Shown here piece after piece: positions 15,508 to 23,824 of a DNA stretch of 38,446 bases. The position numbers and the translations under genes were made by a program. The first letter of the stretch is position 1; every line of letters starts with the position of its first letter. Location: NCBI GenBank assembly GCA_030691635.1, contig JAUYEF010000091.1, positions 1 through 38,446 on the forward strand. The letters are read 5' to 3'. The notes under the pieces are model-generated. The model did not search any database, was not told the DNA's origin, and was given only the letters and a program-made list of their open reading frames with translations. The stretch is from Bacillota bacterium. Its GTDB lineage: Bacteria > Bacillota > Sulfobacillia > JAUYEF01.

Positions 15508-17790
15508 CTACCTTTCAACGGCTGCGACCGTCCGCGGGCCGGCCTCTTGGCCCTGGGTCATTCCCGCGATTCCCCTGTAAGGGTCAAACCTTCTCAGCCT
15601 GAGACTGTTTGTGACGACCGAGACCGAGCTGAACGCCATCGCGCCGCCGGCGATTATGGGCGACAGCAGTCCCACGGCAGCCAGCGGTATTCCCAGCGTA
15701 TTATAGATCAGCGCCCAGAACAGGTTCTGCTTGATCGTGCGCATGGTTGCCCTGCTGAGGTTGATGGCGGCGACCACTGCGCGCAGGTCGCCCCGCATCA
15801 GCGCTATATCCGCCGTCTCTATGGCCACGTCCGTGCCGGTTCCGATGGCGATGCCCACATCCGCCGTAGCGAGGGCAGGTGCGTCGTTGATCCCGTCGCC
15901 CACCATGGCGACCTTGAGACCCTCGCGCTGGAGTTTCGCGACCTCCTCCGCCTTGTTCTCAGGCAGCACCTCGGCGAATACCTCGTCTATGCCGACCTGC
16001 TTCGCTATCGCCTGCGCGGTCCTCCGGTTGTCCCCGGTTATCATCATGACTCTTAGCCCCATGTGCCTCAGCGCCGCGACCGCTTCCTTGGAGCCGTCCT
16101 TTATCGTGTCGGCCAGCGCCACCAGGCCGGCGGCCTTGCCGTCAATCGCTGCGTAGGTGACCGTCTTCCCTTCGCTCTCGAGCGCGGTCACGAGGGATTC
16201 AACGGGAGAGATGTCCACTCCGTTGGCCTTCAGGAATTTCCCCGTCCCTGCGAGCACTTTCATCCCGCCTGTGGTGGCCTGGATGCCGTTGCCGGGCACG
16301 GCGCTGAAGTCCAGCGCCTCATGCAGTGCAAGCCCTTTCTCACCTGCATGTGCAACTATCGCCTGCCCGAGCGGGTGCTCCGACGGCCGTTCCGCCGACG
16401 CCACAACCCGCAGGAGTTCCTCCTGGCTCATTCCCCCCACAGGGATGATATCCGTCACGCTGGGCTCGCCCTTGGTGATCGTGCCTGTCTTGTCGAGCAC
16501 CACCACCTTGATTTCGTGAGTCCTTTCGAGATGCTCCCCACCCTTTACCAGGATCCCGCTCTCGGCTCCCCGCCCGGTGCCGACCATGATCGCCGTCGGC
16601 GTAGCCAGGCCCAGGGCGCAGGGGCAGGCGATGACCAGCACTGCCGTCGAGTGGATGAGCGCCTTGGTGAAGTTGCCCGGGTCCACCAGCAGGTACCATG
16701 CGAAGAACGTCACCAGGGCCACGGCGACCACTGCGGTCACGAAATGCCTCGACACCACGTCGGCCAGCCTTTGGATGGGAGCCTTCGATCCCTGGGCCTC
16801 CTCGACGATCCGGACTATCTGGGCGAGCGTCGTATCACGTCCGACGCGGCTGGCTTCGAACTTGAAAGAGCCAAACCTGTTGACGGTGCCGCCGATCACT
16901 TCGTCCCCCGGTTTCTTGTCGACGGGGATGCTCTCGCCGGTGAGCATCGACTCATCGACAGTGGAGAAACCCTCTGTGACAGAGCCATCGACCGGTACGC
17001 GCTCGCCCGGCCTGACCAGCACAATGTCGCCCACGGCCACATCGTCAACGGGAATCTCGATTTCGTTCCCATCACGCACTATCGTCGCAGCACGGGGCTT
17101 GAGGCCGAGCAGCTTGCGGATGGCGTCAGAAGTGCGCCCCTTGGCTATGGCCTCAAGCATCCTTCCCATGATGATGAGCACTATGATTAACGCCGACGTC
17201 TCAAAGTACACCATGTGCCCGGTCGTGCCCGGGCCGCCGAACAGGGTTACCCAGGCGCTGTAGAAGTATGCCGCCGATGTGCCGAGCACGATCAGAACTG
17301 ACATGTTCGCGCTGCCGTGTGTCAGCACGTTGAACGAGTCCCGGTAAAACTGCCACCCCCCGATGAACTGGACGGGTGTCGCCAGCGCCATCTGGAAGTA
17401 CGGGTTGGCCAGTATCTTGGGATGCGGTATGGAAACCATCTCGGCAAGCATGAGCCACAGCAGCGGAAATGCGAGTATGCCGGTGAACACCAGCAGGTTG
17501 CGCTGCCGCCTGATCTCGGCGTCTCGCTCTTTTCGCTCCCGGTCTCTGTCGGACGCTTCCTCGGACGTCACCTCGGCCTCATATCCAGCCGCTTCCACCG
17601 CAGCGATCAGGTCGCTCGGCGTCGCCGTCCCGGAAGCATACTCCACTGAAGCTTTGTTGCTGGCCAGGTTCACCGTCGCCCGAACCACACCGTCAATCGA
17701 GGAAAGGCCTCTCTCAACCCGTGACGCGCATGCCGCACAGCTCATACCTTTTATCCTGAGAGTCAACGTGTCCTGACTCTTATCTGCCAT
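15508..17790 (-). CDS. copA: Cu(+)-exporting P1B-type ATPase
   Basis: This 760-residue membrane ATPase pumps Cu(+) out of the cytoplasm. One N-terminal metal-binding domain carries GMSCAAC (Cys18, Cys21). The transmembrane metal site has the Cu(+) signature [11 protein letters not shown], with YNTLG and [12 protein letters not shown] in the last helices. ATPase motifs are TGES (actuator), [11 protein letters not shown] (phosphorylated Asp), SEHPLG and [10 protein letters not shown]. Eight membrane segments are readable. The ATG follows GGAGGT by 7 nt. A TTGACA/TAGACT promoter and a CsoR-type operator sit upstream, so copper induction through CsoR is expected. No copZ or csoR gene is adjacent. 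Confidence 0.96.
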   Translation of the reverse strand: MADKSQDTLTLRIKGMSCAACASRVERGLSSIDGVVRATVNLASNKASVEYASGTATPSDLIAAVEAAGYEAEVTSEEASDRDRERKERDAEIRRQRNLLVFTGILAFPLLWLMLAEMVSIPHPKILANPYFQMALATPVQFIGGWQFYRDSFNVLTHGSANMSVLIVLGTSAAYFYSAWVTLFGGPGTTGHMVYFETSALIIVLIIMGRMLEAIAKGRTSDAIRKLLGLKPRAATIVRDGNEIEIPVDDVAVGDIVLVRPGERVPVDGSVTEGFSTVDESMLTGESIPVDKKPGDEVIGGTVNRFGSFKFEASRVGRDTTLAQIVRIVEEAQGSKAPIQRLADVVSRHFVTAVVAVALVTFFAWYLLVDPGNFTKALIHSTAVLVIACPCALGLATPTAIMVGTGRGAESGILVKGGEHLERTHEIKVVVLDKTGTITKGEPSVTDIIPVGGMSQEELLRVVASAERPSEHPLGQAIVAHAGEKGLALHEALDFSAVPGNGIQATTGGMKVLAGTGKFLKANGVDISPVESLVTALESEGKTVTYAAIDGKAAGLVALADTIKDGSKEAVAALRHMGLRVMMITGDNRRTAQAIAKQVGIDEVFAEVLPENKAEEVAKLQREGLKVAMVGDGINDAPALATADVGIAIGTGTDVAIETADIALMRGDLRAVVAAINLSRATMRTIKQNLFWALIYNTLGIPLAAVGLLSPIIAGGAMAFSSVSVVTNSLRLRRFDPYRGIAGMTQGQEAGPRTVAAVER

Positions 17791-17933
17791 CGCCCTTACC
17801 TCCAGCGTTGCTGCTTGAGAAGCATGCGGTACCGGTATATCGCGGGTGCCGTTTAGGGTTTCTTGCCATTGTTCTGCTCTTCTGTCGTTATGATTCCCGT
17901 GAGGCGGCCGGAAAGAGGCCTCCCTTATCGCAC

Positions 17934-17949
17934 ATACCCCTGGGGGTAT
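17934..17949. promoter_or_regulatory. CsoR-type copper operator ATACCCC-TG-GGGGTAT
   Basis: This perfect 7+2+7 palindrome matches the G/C-tract operator recognised by the copper sensor CsoR in Bacillota (TACCCC...GGGGTA). It begins 8 nt after the -10 element of the copA promoter, so bound CsoR would block transcription start. Confidence 0.85.
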
Positions 17950-17957
17950 CCAGCTAC

Positions 17958-17986
17958 AGTCTACGCCTCTCGCGACAAGCTGTCAA
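17958..17986 (-). promoter_or_regulatory. copA promoter
   Basis: On the minus strand TTGACA (17986-17981), 17 nt and TAGACT (17963-17958) form a good sigma-A-type promoter. The start point should fall at or just before the CsoR operator. The copA ATG is about 150 nt downstream. Confidence 0.75.
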
Positions 17987-18066
17987 TTCCGTACTGACAA
18001 GGTCTGCGACCGCTTTCCGAAGAATTCCATAACGATCAATAGTGTACTACGAAGCCCTGAGCAATG

Positions 18067-18092
18067 CTTTACCCTCGCCAGCGCAGGTAAAG
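18067..18092 (+). other. Hairpin in the amidohydrolase leader
   Basis: CTTTACC-(12 nt)-GGTAAAG is a perfect 7-bp stem 34 bp upstream of the amidohydrolase start. There is no T-run. It may be a leader structure or chance. Confidence 0.3.
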
Positions 18093-18126
18093 AGCGTGAG
18101 ACAGGGGCGTGGAGGAGGTCTTCCGG

Positions 18127-19797
18127 GTGGAATGCTGGGCGCCAAACAGGCATACCGGTCCGGTCTTTTACTTCAACGCAAACGTGATCACCATGGACGC
18201 GCAGCGCCCGCGTGCGCGCAGCTTCGTGGTGCTGCAGGACCGGATCGTGGCCGTAGGTGATGGAGAAACGCGGGAGTGGGGCGACGCCCGGCGGGTCGAC
18301 CTGGGCGGCCTGACGGTCGTCCCGGGCTTCAACGACGCTCACAACCACATGCTGAACTTCGGTCTCACACTGGGCCACCTGGACGTCGGCTACCCGGCTG
18401 TCCAGAGCATCCAGGATGTGGTGCGGCTCGTCAGGGAGCGAGCGTCCGGAACTCCGACCGGAGAATGGATACTGGCCAGGAACTACGACGAGAACAAGCT
18501 TCTTGAGAAGCGGCCGCCCACCAGGCAAGACCTTGATTATGCGGCTCCGCGCCATCCGGTGCTCATCGCACAGAACTCGGGCCATATGTGCGTTCTAAAT
18601 ACCCTGGGCTTGCAGGCCAGCGGCATCACGGACGAGACTCCGGATCCCGAAGGCGGGCGGATTGTGCACGATGACGAGGGCCACCTGACCGGGCTGCTCC
18701 AGGAGCGGGCGCAAAGGTTGGTTGAGGTCCGTTCGGCTCGGCCACGGCTGGCAGAGATGAAGAGGGCCCTCGAGCGCGCCGGCAGCCACTACCTCAGCGA
18801 AGGTATCACATCCACACAGGAAGCAGGCGTCGGCGCGATCAGCCCGCATCAAATCCGGGCGTTCATGGAGGCCAGGCGCGAAGGCCTGCTCAATGTGCGC
18901 GTCTATATGATGATAAGCACCGAGGCATTCAGGCACATCCCCGGCCAGATGCCCGACCCGGCGCATTTCGGGCTCGACCTGGGCCTCGCGACAGGCTTCG
19001 GTGACGATTGGCTCAAGATAGGTCCGATGAAGTTGTTCGCCGACGGCTCCCTCATCGGCCGGACGTGCGCTATGTACGAGCCCTATGCGAACGAGCCTGA
19101 TAACACAGGCTTCTTCGCCGAAGACCCCGGGCATCTACAGCAGAAGATACTGGACGCCCACCGGTCTGGCTGGCAGGTGGCCGTCCACGCGATAGGCGAC
19201 CGGGCGATTTCCACGGTCCTCGACGCCTATGAGGAAGCGCTCACCAGTGCGCCTCGCTATGGATCAAGGCACAGGATAGAGCATTGTGGGGTGCTCAACG
19301 CCGGTCTCATCGAGCGCATCCGGCGCCTGGGAGTCGTTCCGGTGCCCCAGCAGCCGTTCATCTCGCAGCTTGGCGATGGGTTCAGACGTGTTCTCGGAGA
19401 AGAGAGGACACGGCTCTGCTACCCGATGAAGAGCCTAGTCCGGGCCGGGATCCCGGTTCCGGGCAGTTCGGACAGGCCTGTGGTCATGGGCGCGCCGATC
19501 CTGGGCATCCACGACGCCGTAAACCAGCTTACGGCATCCGGGCAGCCTTACGTGCCTGAGGAAGCGGTGAGCCCGGAGGAGGCGCTGCGGTTCTACACCG
19601 TCGGGTCGGCGTACGCGTCTTTTGAGGAACATCTCAAGGGTTCCTTGACGCCGGGAAGGCTTGCCGACTTTGTGGTGCTGGATAGGGATCCGACAAGGGT
19701 GGACAAGAGCGAGATCAAGGATACAAGGGTGCTGTGCACCGTCGTTGGTGGGAAGGCCAGGTACGCTGCTGCGGGGCACGAAGCGCTTCTGCTCTAG
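18127..19797 (+). CDS. YtcJ-like metal-dependent amidohydrolase (amidohydro_3)
   Basis: This 556-residue enzyme belongs to the amidohydrolase superfamily. The N-terminal beta domain (NANVITMD, RARSFVVLQDRIVAVGD) leads to the metal motif VVPGFNDAHNHML. Later ligands are seen in VAVHAIGDRA and RIEHCGVL, with the final Asp in PVPGSSDRPV. The C-terminus returns to the beta domain (GRLADFVVLDRDP). The YtcJ group hydrolyses amide or related bonds of unknown substrates. I start at the GTG 8 nt after GGAGGAGG; the track GTG lies within that site. It is a single gene divergent from copA. Confidence 0.88.
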   Translation: MECWAPNRHTGPVFYFNANVITMDAQRPRARSFVVLQDRIVAVGDGETREWGDARRVDLGGLTVVPGFNDAHNHMLNFGLTLGHLDVGYPAVQSIQDVVRLVRERASGTPTGEWILARNYDENKLLEKRPPTRQDLDYAAPRHPVLIAQNSGHMCVLNTLGLQASGITDETPDPEGGRIVHDDEGHLTGLLQERAQRLVEVRSARPRLAEMKRALERAGSHYLSEGITSTQEAGVGAISPHQIRAFMEARREGLLNVRVYMMISTEAFRHIPGQMPDPAHFGLDLGLATGFGDDWLKIGPMKLFADGSLIGRTCAMYEPYANEPDNTGFFAEDPGHLQQKILDAHRSGWQVAVHAIGDRAISTVLDAYEEALTSAPRYGSRHRIEHCGVLNAGLIERIRRLGVVPVPQQPFISQLGDGFRRVLGEERTRLCYPMKSLVRAGIPVPGSSDRPVVMGAPILGIHDAVNQLTASGQPYVPEEAVSPEEALRFYTVGSAYASFEEHLKGSLTPGRLADFVVLDRDPTRVDKSEIKDTRVLCTVVGGKARYAAAGHEALLL

Positions 19798-19823
19798 GCA
19801 GCCGGGCTGCATCGCGCATAGGG

Positions 19824-20432
19824 CTAACGGCGCTGCAACACGTTGCCGGTAGCGGGTTTCTCGTCTGTTTCTCGCCCAGTCTGCCTGCAAATGCGTAGGG
19901 TCAGTTCGTAGTGGCCACCGTCCGCCGACACGAATGCGGCCAGGTTCCTGAGAAGCTTCTCGGCGGCCGCCGCCTCAAGCACCTCAGAGACCTCGATCTG
20001 GACTTGGCCTTTCTTTTCCTCACCGGCCGGGGCGCCGGACGGGCATACCTCCACCTGCCGCCGGAGACCCCAGGCGCGCTTCCTGTTGTTGATAGTTCCC
20101 CTGGAGACACCGAAGAGTCGTGCAAGCTGTGAGGTGGACTTGCCCTGCCGTAGCAGTTCGACCATGGCATCGCGGGTCAACTCCGGGCGGGATTCGCCCG
20201 GTGATGCCACAGGCTGCGGCAACGGAGACGACTGTGCTGGTGCAGGCGGCTTCGGAACAGGCTGATCCTTCAGGGGCTTCGACAGCATGTAAGTCACCAC
20301 CGGACCACTGAGCTTCTGGCGCTCTTCTTCGGTCAGAAAGTCGCTGGGAGTGACAACCCCACGCGTCTGCAAGTGCCACAACCAGGGTGCGACTTGTCCA
20401 TCCCGGTATTGAGTCCCGTCTTTTCCTGCCAT
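19824..20432 (-). CDS. Helix-turn-helix protein of unknown role
   Basis: This 202-residue protein has three parts. Residues 1-65 include RDGQVAPWLWHLQTRGVVTPSDFL. A Pro/Gln-rich linker (PVPKPPAPAQSSPLPQP) follows. The next part is a helix-turn-helix LTRDAMVELLRQGKSTSQLARLFGVSRGTINNRKRAWGL, like resolvase/Trp-repressor-type HTH modules. The C-terminal 70 residues (VSEVLEAAAAEKLLRNLAAF) are unassigned. The ATG has GGGTGG 4 nt upstream. It is probably a DNA-binding regulator; no targets can be inferred. It lies downstream of the RNase J-like gene, 80 bp away on the same strand. Confidence 0.7.
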   Translation of the reverse strand: MAGKDGTQYRDGQVAPWLWHLQTRGVVTPSDFLTEEERQKLSGPVVTYMLSKPLKDQPVPKPPAPAQSSPLPQPVASPGESRPELTRDAMVELLRQGKSTSQLARLFGVSRGTINNRKRAWGLRRQVEVCPSGAPAGEEKKGQVQIEVSEVLEAAAAEKLLRNLAAFVSADGGHYELTLRICRQTGRETDEKPATGNVLQRR

Positions 20433-20512
20433 GCTCCCACCCAAGCGCTGCCGACTCGCCGAATAATTCCCCTTTTGTCCTTATACTCCTTCCATTGAGA
20501 TGACGTTTATGG

Positions 20513-22105
20513 CTAAACTGTGAAAACGTATCCCTCATGAGGTATGACGAGCCTGGTCGCAGAGCCGTGCCCTCCGTACTCCCGCTCGAAAAAACCGTGC
20601 GACTCCGTGTGTACCGGTATGAGCACCTCCGGCCTGACCGTCTCGACCAGTTCCATGATCCCGGGACCATGAATGTGTCCGCTCGCGTGAAACCCGCGCT
20701 CTCGGCCCAGGCCGTCGCGTGCGCCAGGATCGCCGACGAGCGTCATCCCAAAGTGCGCCACCCAGTGGCGGAGCCGGTCGAGGTCTATGTGCATCTCCTC
20801 ATTGAACGCCTCGCTGGAGGAGTAGATGTACGTACCCTGCGCGGGACGGATATCCACCATCTCGGTCAGGTCGTAGAAGGAGAAGCACAGTACGTACGAG
20901 CCCGGGTCCTCTCTCACCTCGCGGGCGGTGACCACCTTGCCGGGCACCTGTGCGAGCCTGGAGACGAGCGATGTCTCCCACTTCTGGCTTGTGGCCCTCT
21001 GCCTGGCGTACACCACAATCCGGGGGTCGTCATGCAGGTCCGGCACACCGTCTTCGCCGGCCGCCCTCAGCGCCCTCAACAGGTGGGCGTCCTTGGTCGT
21101 AATGGCGAGTCTTCGCCCGCAGGTGTGGCTTGCTTCAGCGAACGAGAGAAGCCGCTCGATATTCCTGGCACCGAAGTCCGCGATCACGAGTCCCTCCGCC
21201 CGTGCCATGACCTCCTCGGCCCGTTCCCTGACAGAAGCCTCTGTCACAGGCTCCCGGGTGCCGGGGTGTGTCCCCTCACAGAGGAGAACGACCGGGTGGA
21301 GTCGACTGATCTCTTCCATGAACGAGCGGGTGGATGAGCCGCGTGACCCGTGGAGCCTCAAGTCGCCTGTGTATGCCACCCAGCCAGCGGGAGTCTTGAC
21401 GGCGAATGCGCCGGAGCCGGGGATCGAGTGGTCGACCGGAAAGTATCTGACCGTCAGGTTACCCACGTTCGTATCCTCCTCCTCGCAGATGTGCGGGGGG
21501 ACCGGCTCGAGACCCCTCGTCGAATCGCATTCCGCCCAGAAGTCCTGGTCGGCCCGGGCGTTCTGGGGACAGTCCAGCAAGGCGAACTTCCGGTGGGAGT
21601 TTGGGGCGGCCCTGGGCGTTCTCAGGATGCCGTCCTTAGTCTCTCTGGAAGAGAAATAGCAGACCTCACGCTCCTGGCCGGAAGGATTTGTGTCCTGGAT
21701 GGCTTTGGTGAGAAACGCTGTGGACGTTCCCGTGAGCACGGGAATCGAGGGGTCAAGGAACGATATGTACCCGCTGTGGTCGATGTGCCCGTGGGACAGC
21801 AGCACTGCGTCCGGCCTGAACGCTCGGTGCTGAGGGCGGCTCCTGAACCTCTCCCAGATGCGCCGGTCGGGGACCTCGAGGTCCTTCCGGTAGGTGCCCT
21901 CAAGGGGCGGCAACAGCCCGAGTTCGATCAGGTCCTCCACGCCCGCCGTGGACCGCGGCTTCAGGAATTCGTCAAAGAAGAGGGCTTCCTTCTTGAAACT
22001 TGTGCCGAAATCAAGGAAGAGCGATGAATCTCCTGACTCCAACAGGAAACGGTTTCCGCCGATGGTGCCGGCTCCGTCGTAGAATGTGAGCCTGAGCTGG
22101 GACAT
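20513..22105 (-). CDS. RNase J-like MBL-fold/beta-CASP hydrolase
   Basis: This 530-residue protein has metallo-beta-lactamase motifs: SHGHIDHSG (motif II, zinc ligands), PVDHSIPGSGAF (motif III region) and AYTGDLRLHG (motif IV). A beta-CASP insertion follows. The Zn-dependent metallo-hydrolase RNA-specificity region is ASGHIHGPGIMELVETVRP with IPVHTESH. It probably acts as an endo/exoribonuclease, but RNase J usually has HGHEDHIG and a longer C-terminal domain, so this may be a paralogue with other substrates. The ATG is preceded 6 nt upstream by an uninterrupted run of nine G that acts as the Shine-Dalgarno. The track adds one GTG codon before it. Confidence 0.85.
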   Translation of the reverse strand: MSQLRLTFYDGAGTIGGNRFLLESGDSSLFLDFGTSFKKEALFFDEFLKPRSTAGVEDLIELGLLPPLEGTYRKDLEVPDRRIWERFRSRPQHRAFRPDAVLLSHGHIDHSGYISFLDPSIPVLTGTSTAFLTKAIQDTNPSGQEREVCYFSSRETKDGILRTPRAAPNSHRKFALLDCPQNARADQDFWAECDSTRGLEPVPPHICEEEDTNVGNLTVRYFPVDHSIPGSGAFAVKTPAGWVAYTGDLRLHGSRGSSTRSFMEEISRLHPVVLLCEGTHPGTREPVTEASVRERAEEVMARAEGLVIADFGARNIERLLSFAEASHTCGRRLAITTKDAHLLRALRAAGEDGVPDLHDDPRIVVYARQRATSQKWETSLVSRLAQVPGKVVTAREVREDPGSYVLCFSFYDLTEMVDIRPAQGTYIYSSSEAFNEEMHIDLDRLRHWVAHFGMTLVGDPGARDGLGRERGFHASGHIHGPGIMELVETVRPEVLIPVHTESHGFFEREYGGHGSATRLVIPHEGYVFTV

Positions 22106-22175
22106 CACGAACCCCCCCCCGCCGTTGGACCGGTCAGGAAGGGATTAGAGTTTCAGCAAGGATTCTCCTCGGTGA

Positions 22176-23411
22176 TCATCTGCTGATTTTAGGTGCGGTC
22201 TGAGGTCTCGCAGGCGCTGGCACCAGGCTCTTGCTCCTGGTCGTGCGGGCCACCATCAGTATCACGACGGTGCTGAGAAACATGTTCACGTAGAAGGCGG
22301 CGAAGGGCAGCATCTGGTTTACGCTGTATAGCCTTCCGACCACCGCGCTCGCAGCGGCGTACGACACGCCAAAAAGCGCCCCGAACAGCCCTATGAAGCT
22401 GGCCCGTACCTCTTCCGGCACAGACTCCACGACGAGCGCCTGCAACCCCGGCGAAGCAGCGTTCCCGACCAGACAACTGAGAAAAAAGATCAAGTAGATC
22501 TGCGAGACGGATGTCGCAAAAGCCATTGGAAGCATGGGAATGCTCCCCATCACGATCAGAGTGGCACCGATGCGCCCTTTGCCGTACCTGTCCGCGAGGC
22601 GACCACCAAGTATGGACGTGGCCATCGTCCCGAGAGAGGACGCAGTGCTCAGCGCGCTCACGCCTGTATAGGCGACTCCGAACCGGTCTTGAACGAAAAG
22701 CGGTATGACCAGGTTAAGGATCGCGTTGTGGATTCCGTTGAATAACATGAACAGCAGCATGAGCCGCGCGACTCCGCCTGCGGGACCGCGCAGGGCGTCT
22801 ACCACAGGCACACGAGCGGCCCGTGGCCGGCGTACCTTCTTCTCCGGCTCCGGGAATGTGCTTATCAGGTAGGCCGCGATCAGGATGAGGGGGATGGCCG
22901 AAGCGAACGCCACCCGGGGCCCGAAACGGTCGGCTATCGCCCCTCCCGCAATGGGCGCCAGGACGCCTGTCGCGGACTGGACCATGGCCAGCACGCCAAA
23001 GACCGTTGCACGGTTGGAATCACTCGCAAGGCTACCCGCCATGGCCATGGAAGGCGCCATCATCAGGTCCACCATCCCGCGGACCACGGCGCTGAGGATG
23101 AACAGCTTCCAGTCGCGGCTGACGGCGAAGAAAAGCGCCTGGAGCGCCCAAAGCGCGCGGCCGAAAGTCATGATCTTTTTGTGGCCGAGCCTGTCTCCAA
23201 GCAGCCCGCCGGCGAACGACGCAACCACGGACACAAGTGAGAAGACTGTGAAGTATAGCCCGATGGTGGATGGCCCAAGCCCGAGCGAACGTCCGAATGG
23301 GGTTACCAGCCCGGCATAGAGGGAGACTCCCGTACCTGCCACAAGGCTGTAGATGATGTATATCCTGAGGCCTTTAGGCATCGAGCGGAGTCGCTGGAAC
23401 CAGTGCTTCAC
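22176..23411 (-). CDS. Major facilitator superfamily transporter
   Basis: This 411-residue, 12-segment membrane protein resembles drug/multidrug or sugar-efflux MFS members. The loop 2-3 motif is GGLLGDRLGHKKIMTFGR and its second-half copy is GGRLADRYGKGRIG. A basic cytoplasmic loop (EKKVRRPRAARVP) splits the halves. I use the GTG at 23411 because GGGGAG lies 9 nt before it and the predicted transcription start is about 20 nt upstream; the track GTG at 23420 is too close to that site. The gene is monocistronic. Substrate is unknown. Confidence 0.88.
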   Translation of the reverse strand: MKHWFQRLRSMPKGLRIYIIYSLVAGTGVSLYAGLVTPFGRSLGLGPSTIGLYFTVFSLVSVVASFAGGLLGDRLGHKKIMTFGRALWALQALFFAVSRDWKLFILSAVVRGMVDLMMAPSMAMAGSLASDSNRATVFGVLAMVQSATGVLAPIAGGAIADRFGPRVAFASAIPLILIAAYLISTFPEPEKKVRRPRAARVPVVDALRGPAGGVARLMLLFMLFNGIHNAILNLVIPLFVQDRFGVAYTGVSALSTASSLGTMATSILGGRLADRYGKGRIGATLIVMGSIPMLPMAFATSVSQIYLIFFLSCLVGNAASPGLQALVVESVPEEVRASFIGLFGALFGVSYAAASAVVGRLYSVNQMLPFAAFYVNMFLSTVVILMVARTTRSKSLVPAPARPQTAPKISR

Positions 23412-23438
23412 GTGGGCCACTCTCCCCTGTACGTTGAT

Positions 23439-23467
23439 ATACTATATCGCTGACTCAATAATATCAA
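23439..23467 (-). promoter_or_regulatory. Promoter of the MFS gene
   Basis: On the minus strand TTGATA, 17 nt and TAGTAT form a good sigma-A-type promoter in an AT-rich patch. The expected start point is near 23432, giving a leader of about 20 nt. Confidence 0.7.
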
Positions 23468-23500
23468 TGTACCGCTTAAGGTTATTGAGGGCCTGCCTTG

Positions 23501-23533
23501 AGCAAAGAAAGGGGTGGGCTTGTGCCCACCCCT
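23501..23533 (-). terminator. Intrinsic terminator after the S9 peptidase gene
   Basis: AGGGGTGGGC-TTGT-GCCCACCCCT is a perfect 10-bp stem (23510-23533), followed on the minus strand by TTTCTTTGCT. Reading from the peptidase gene, transcription would pass the 94-bp repeats first and stop here, just before the MFS promoter. Confidence 0.8.
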
Positions 23534-23604
23534 CACGTTGTTGAAGAGCCCCTCACGATTTCGCTAGCATAGGCCACAGGGCGCCTGGCAACCGGTTAGT
23601 ACGG

Positions 23605-23792
23605 ATGTGACTTCCGGAGAGGTACTTCTTCTGAAGAACTATCTGCCAGGAATCTAGATCTCCGGGTGATCTATACCTCTGGAAGACAGTCGGAGTGAAT
23701 GTGACTTCCCGGCAGCTAGATCCGCCGAACATCTAGCTGCCAGGAATCTGGTTTTCCCGGCGATCTGTATCTCCGGGAGACGGTTGGGCCGT
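23605..23792. repeat. Second 94-bp-period tandem repeat (two copies) with strong palindromes
   Basis: ATGTGACTTCC occurs at 23605 and 23699, exactly 94 bp apart. The copies share GCCAGGAATCT, GATCTRTA and a GTGA end. Copy 2 contains the perfect 11-bp stem GGCAGCTAGAT-(9 nt)-ATCTAGCTGCC. Copy 1 has a diverged hairpin (CTTCTTCTGAAGAAC) at the same place. Both the period and the start GACTTCC(C)RGCAG resemble the array at 91-420. It lies between the S9 peptidase stop and its terminator, so it would be transcribed in that gene's 3' untranslated region. It accounts for the gene-free stretch 23412-23824 together with the promoter and terminator listed. Confidence 0.75.
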
Positions 23793-23824
23793 GAAGAGGT
23801 CCCAGCCAGCGTCCTGCCGGGCTT

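Noticed and set aside
16063-17263. 375-aa and 228-aa plus-strand ORFs
   Set aside because: Antisense to copA, which is unambiguous.
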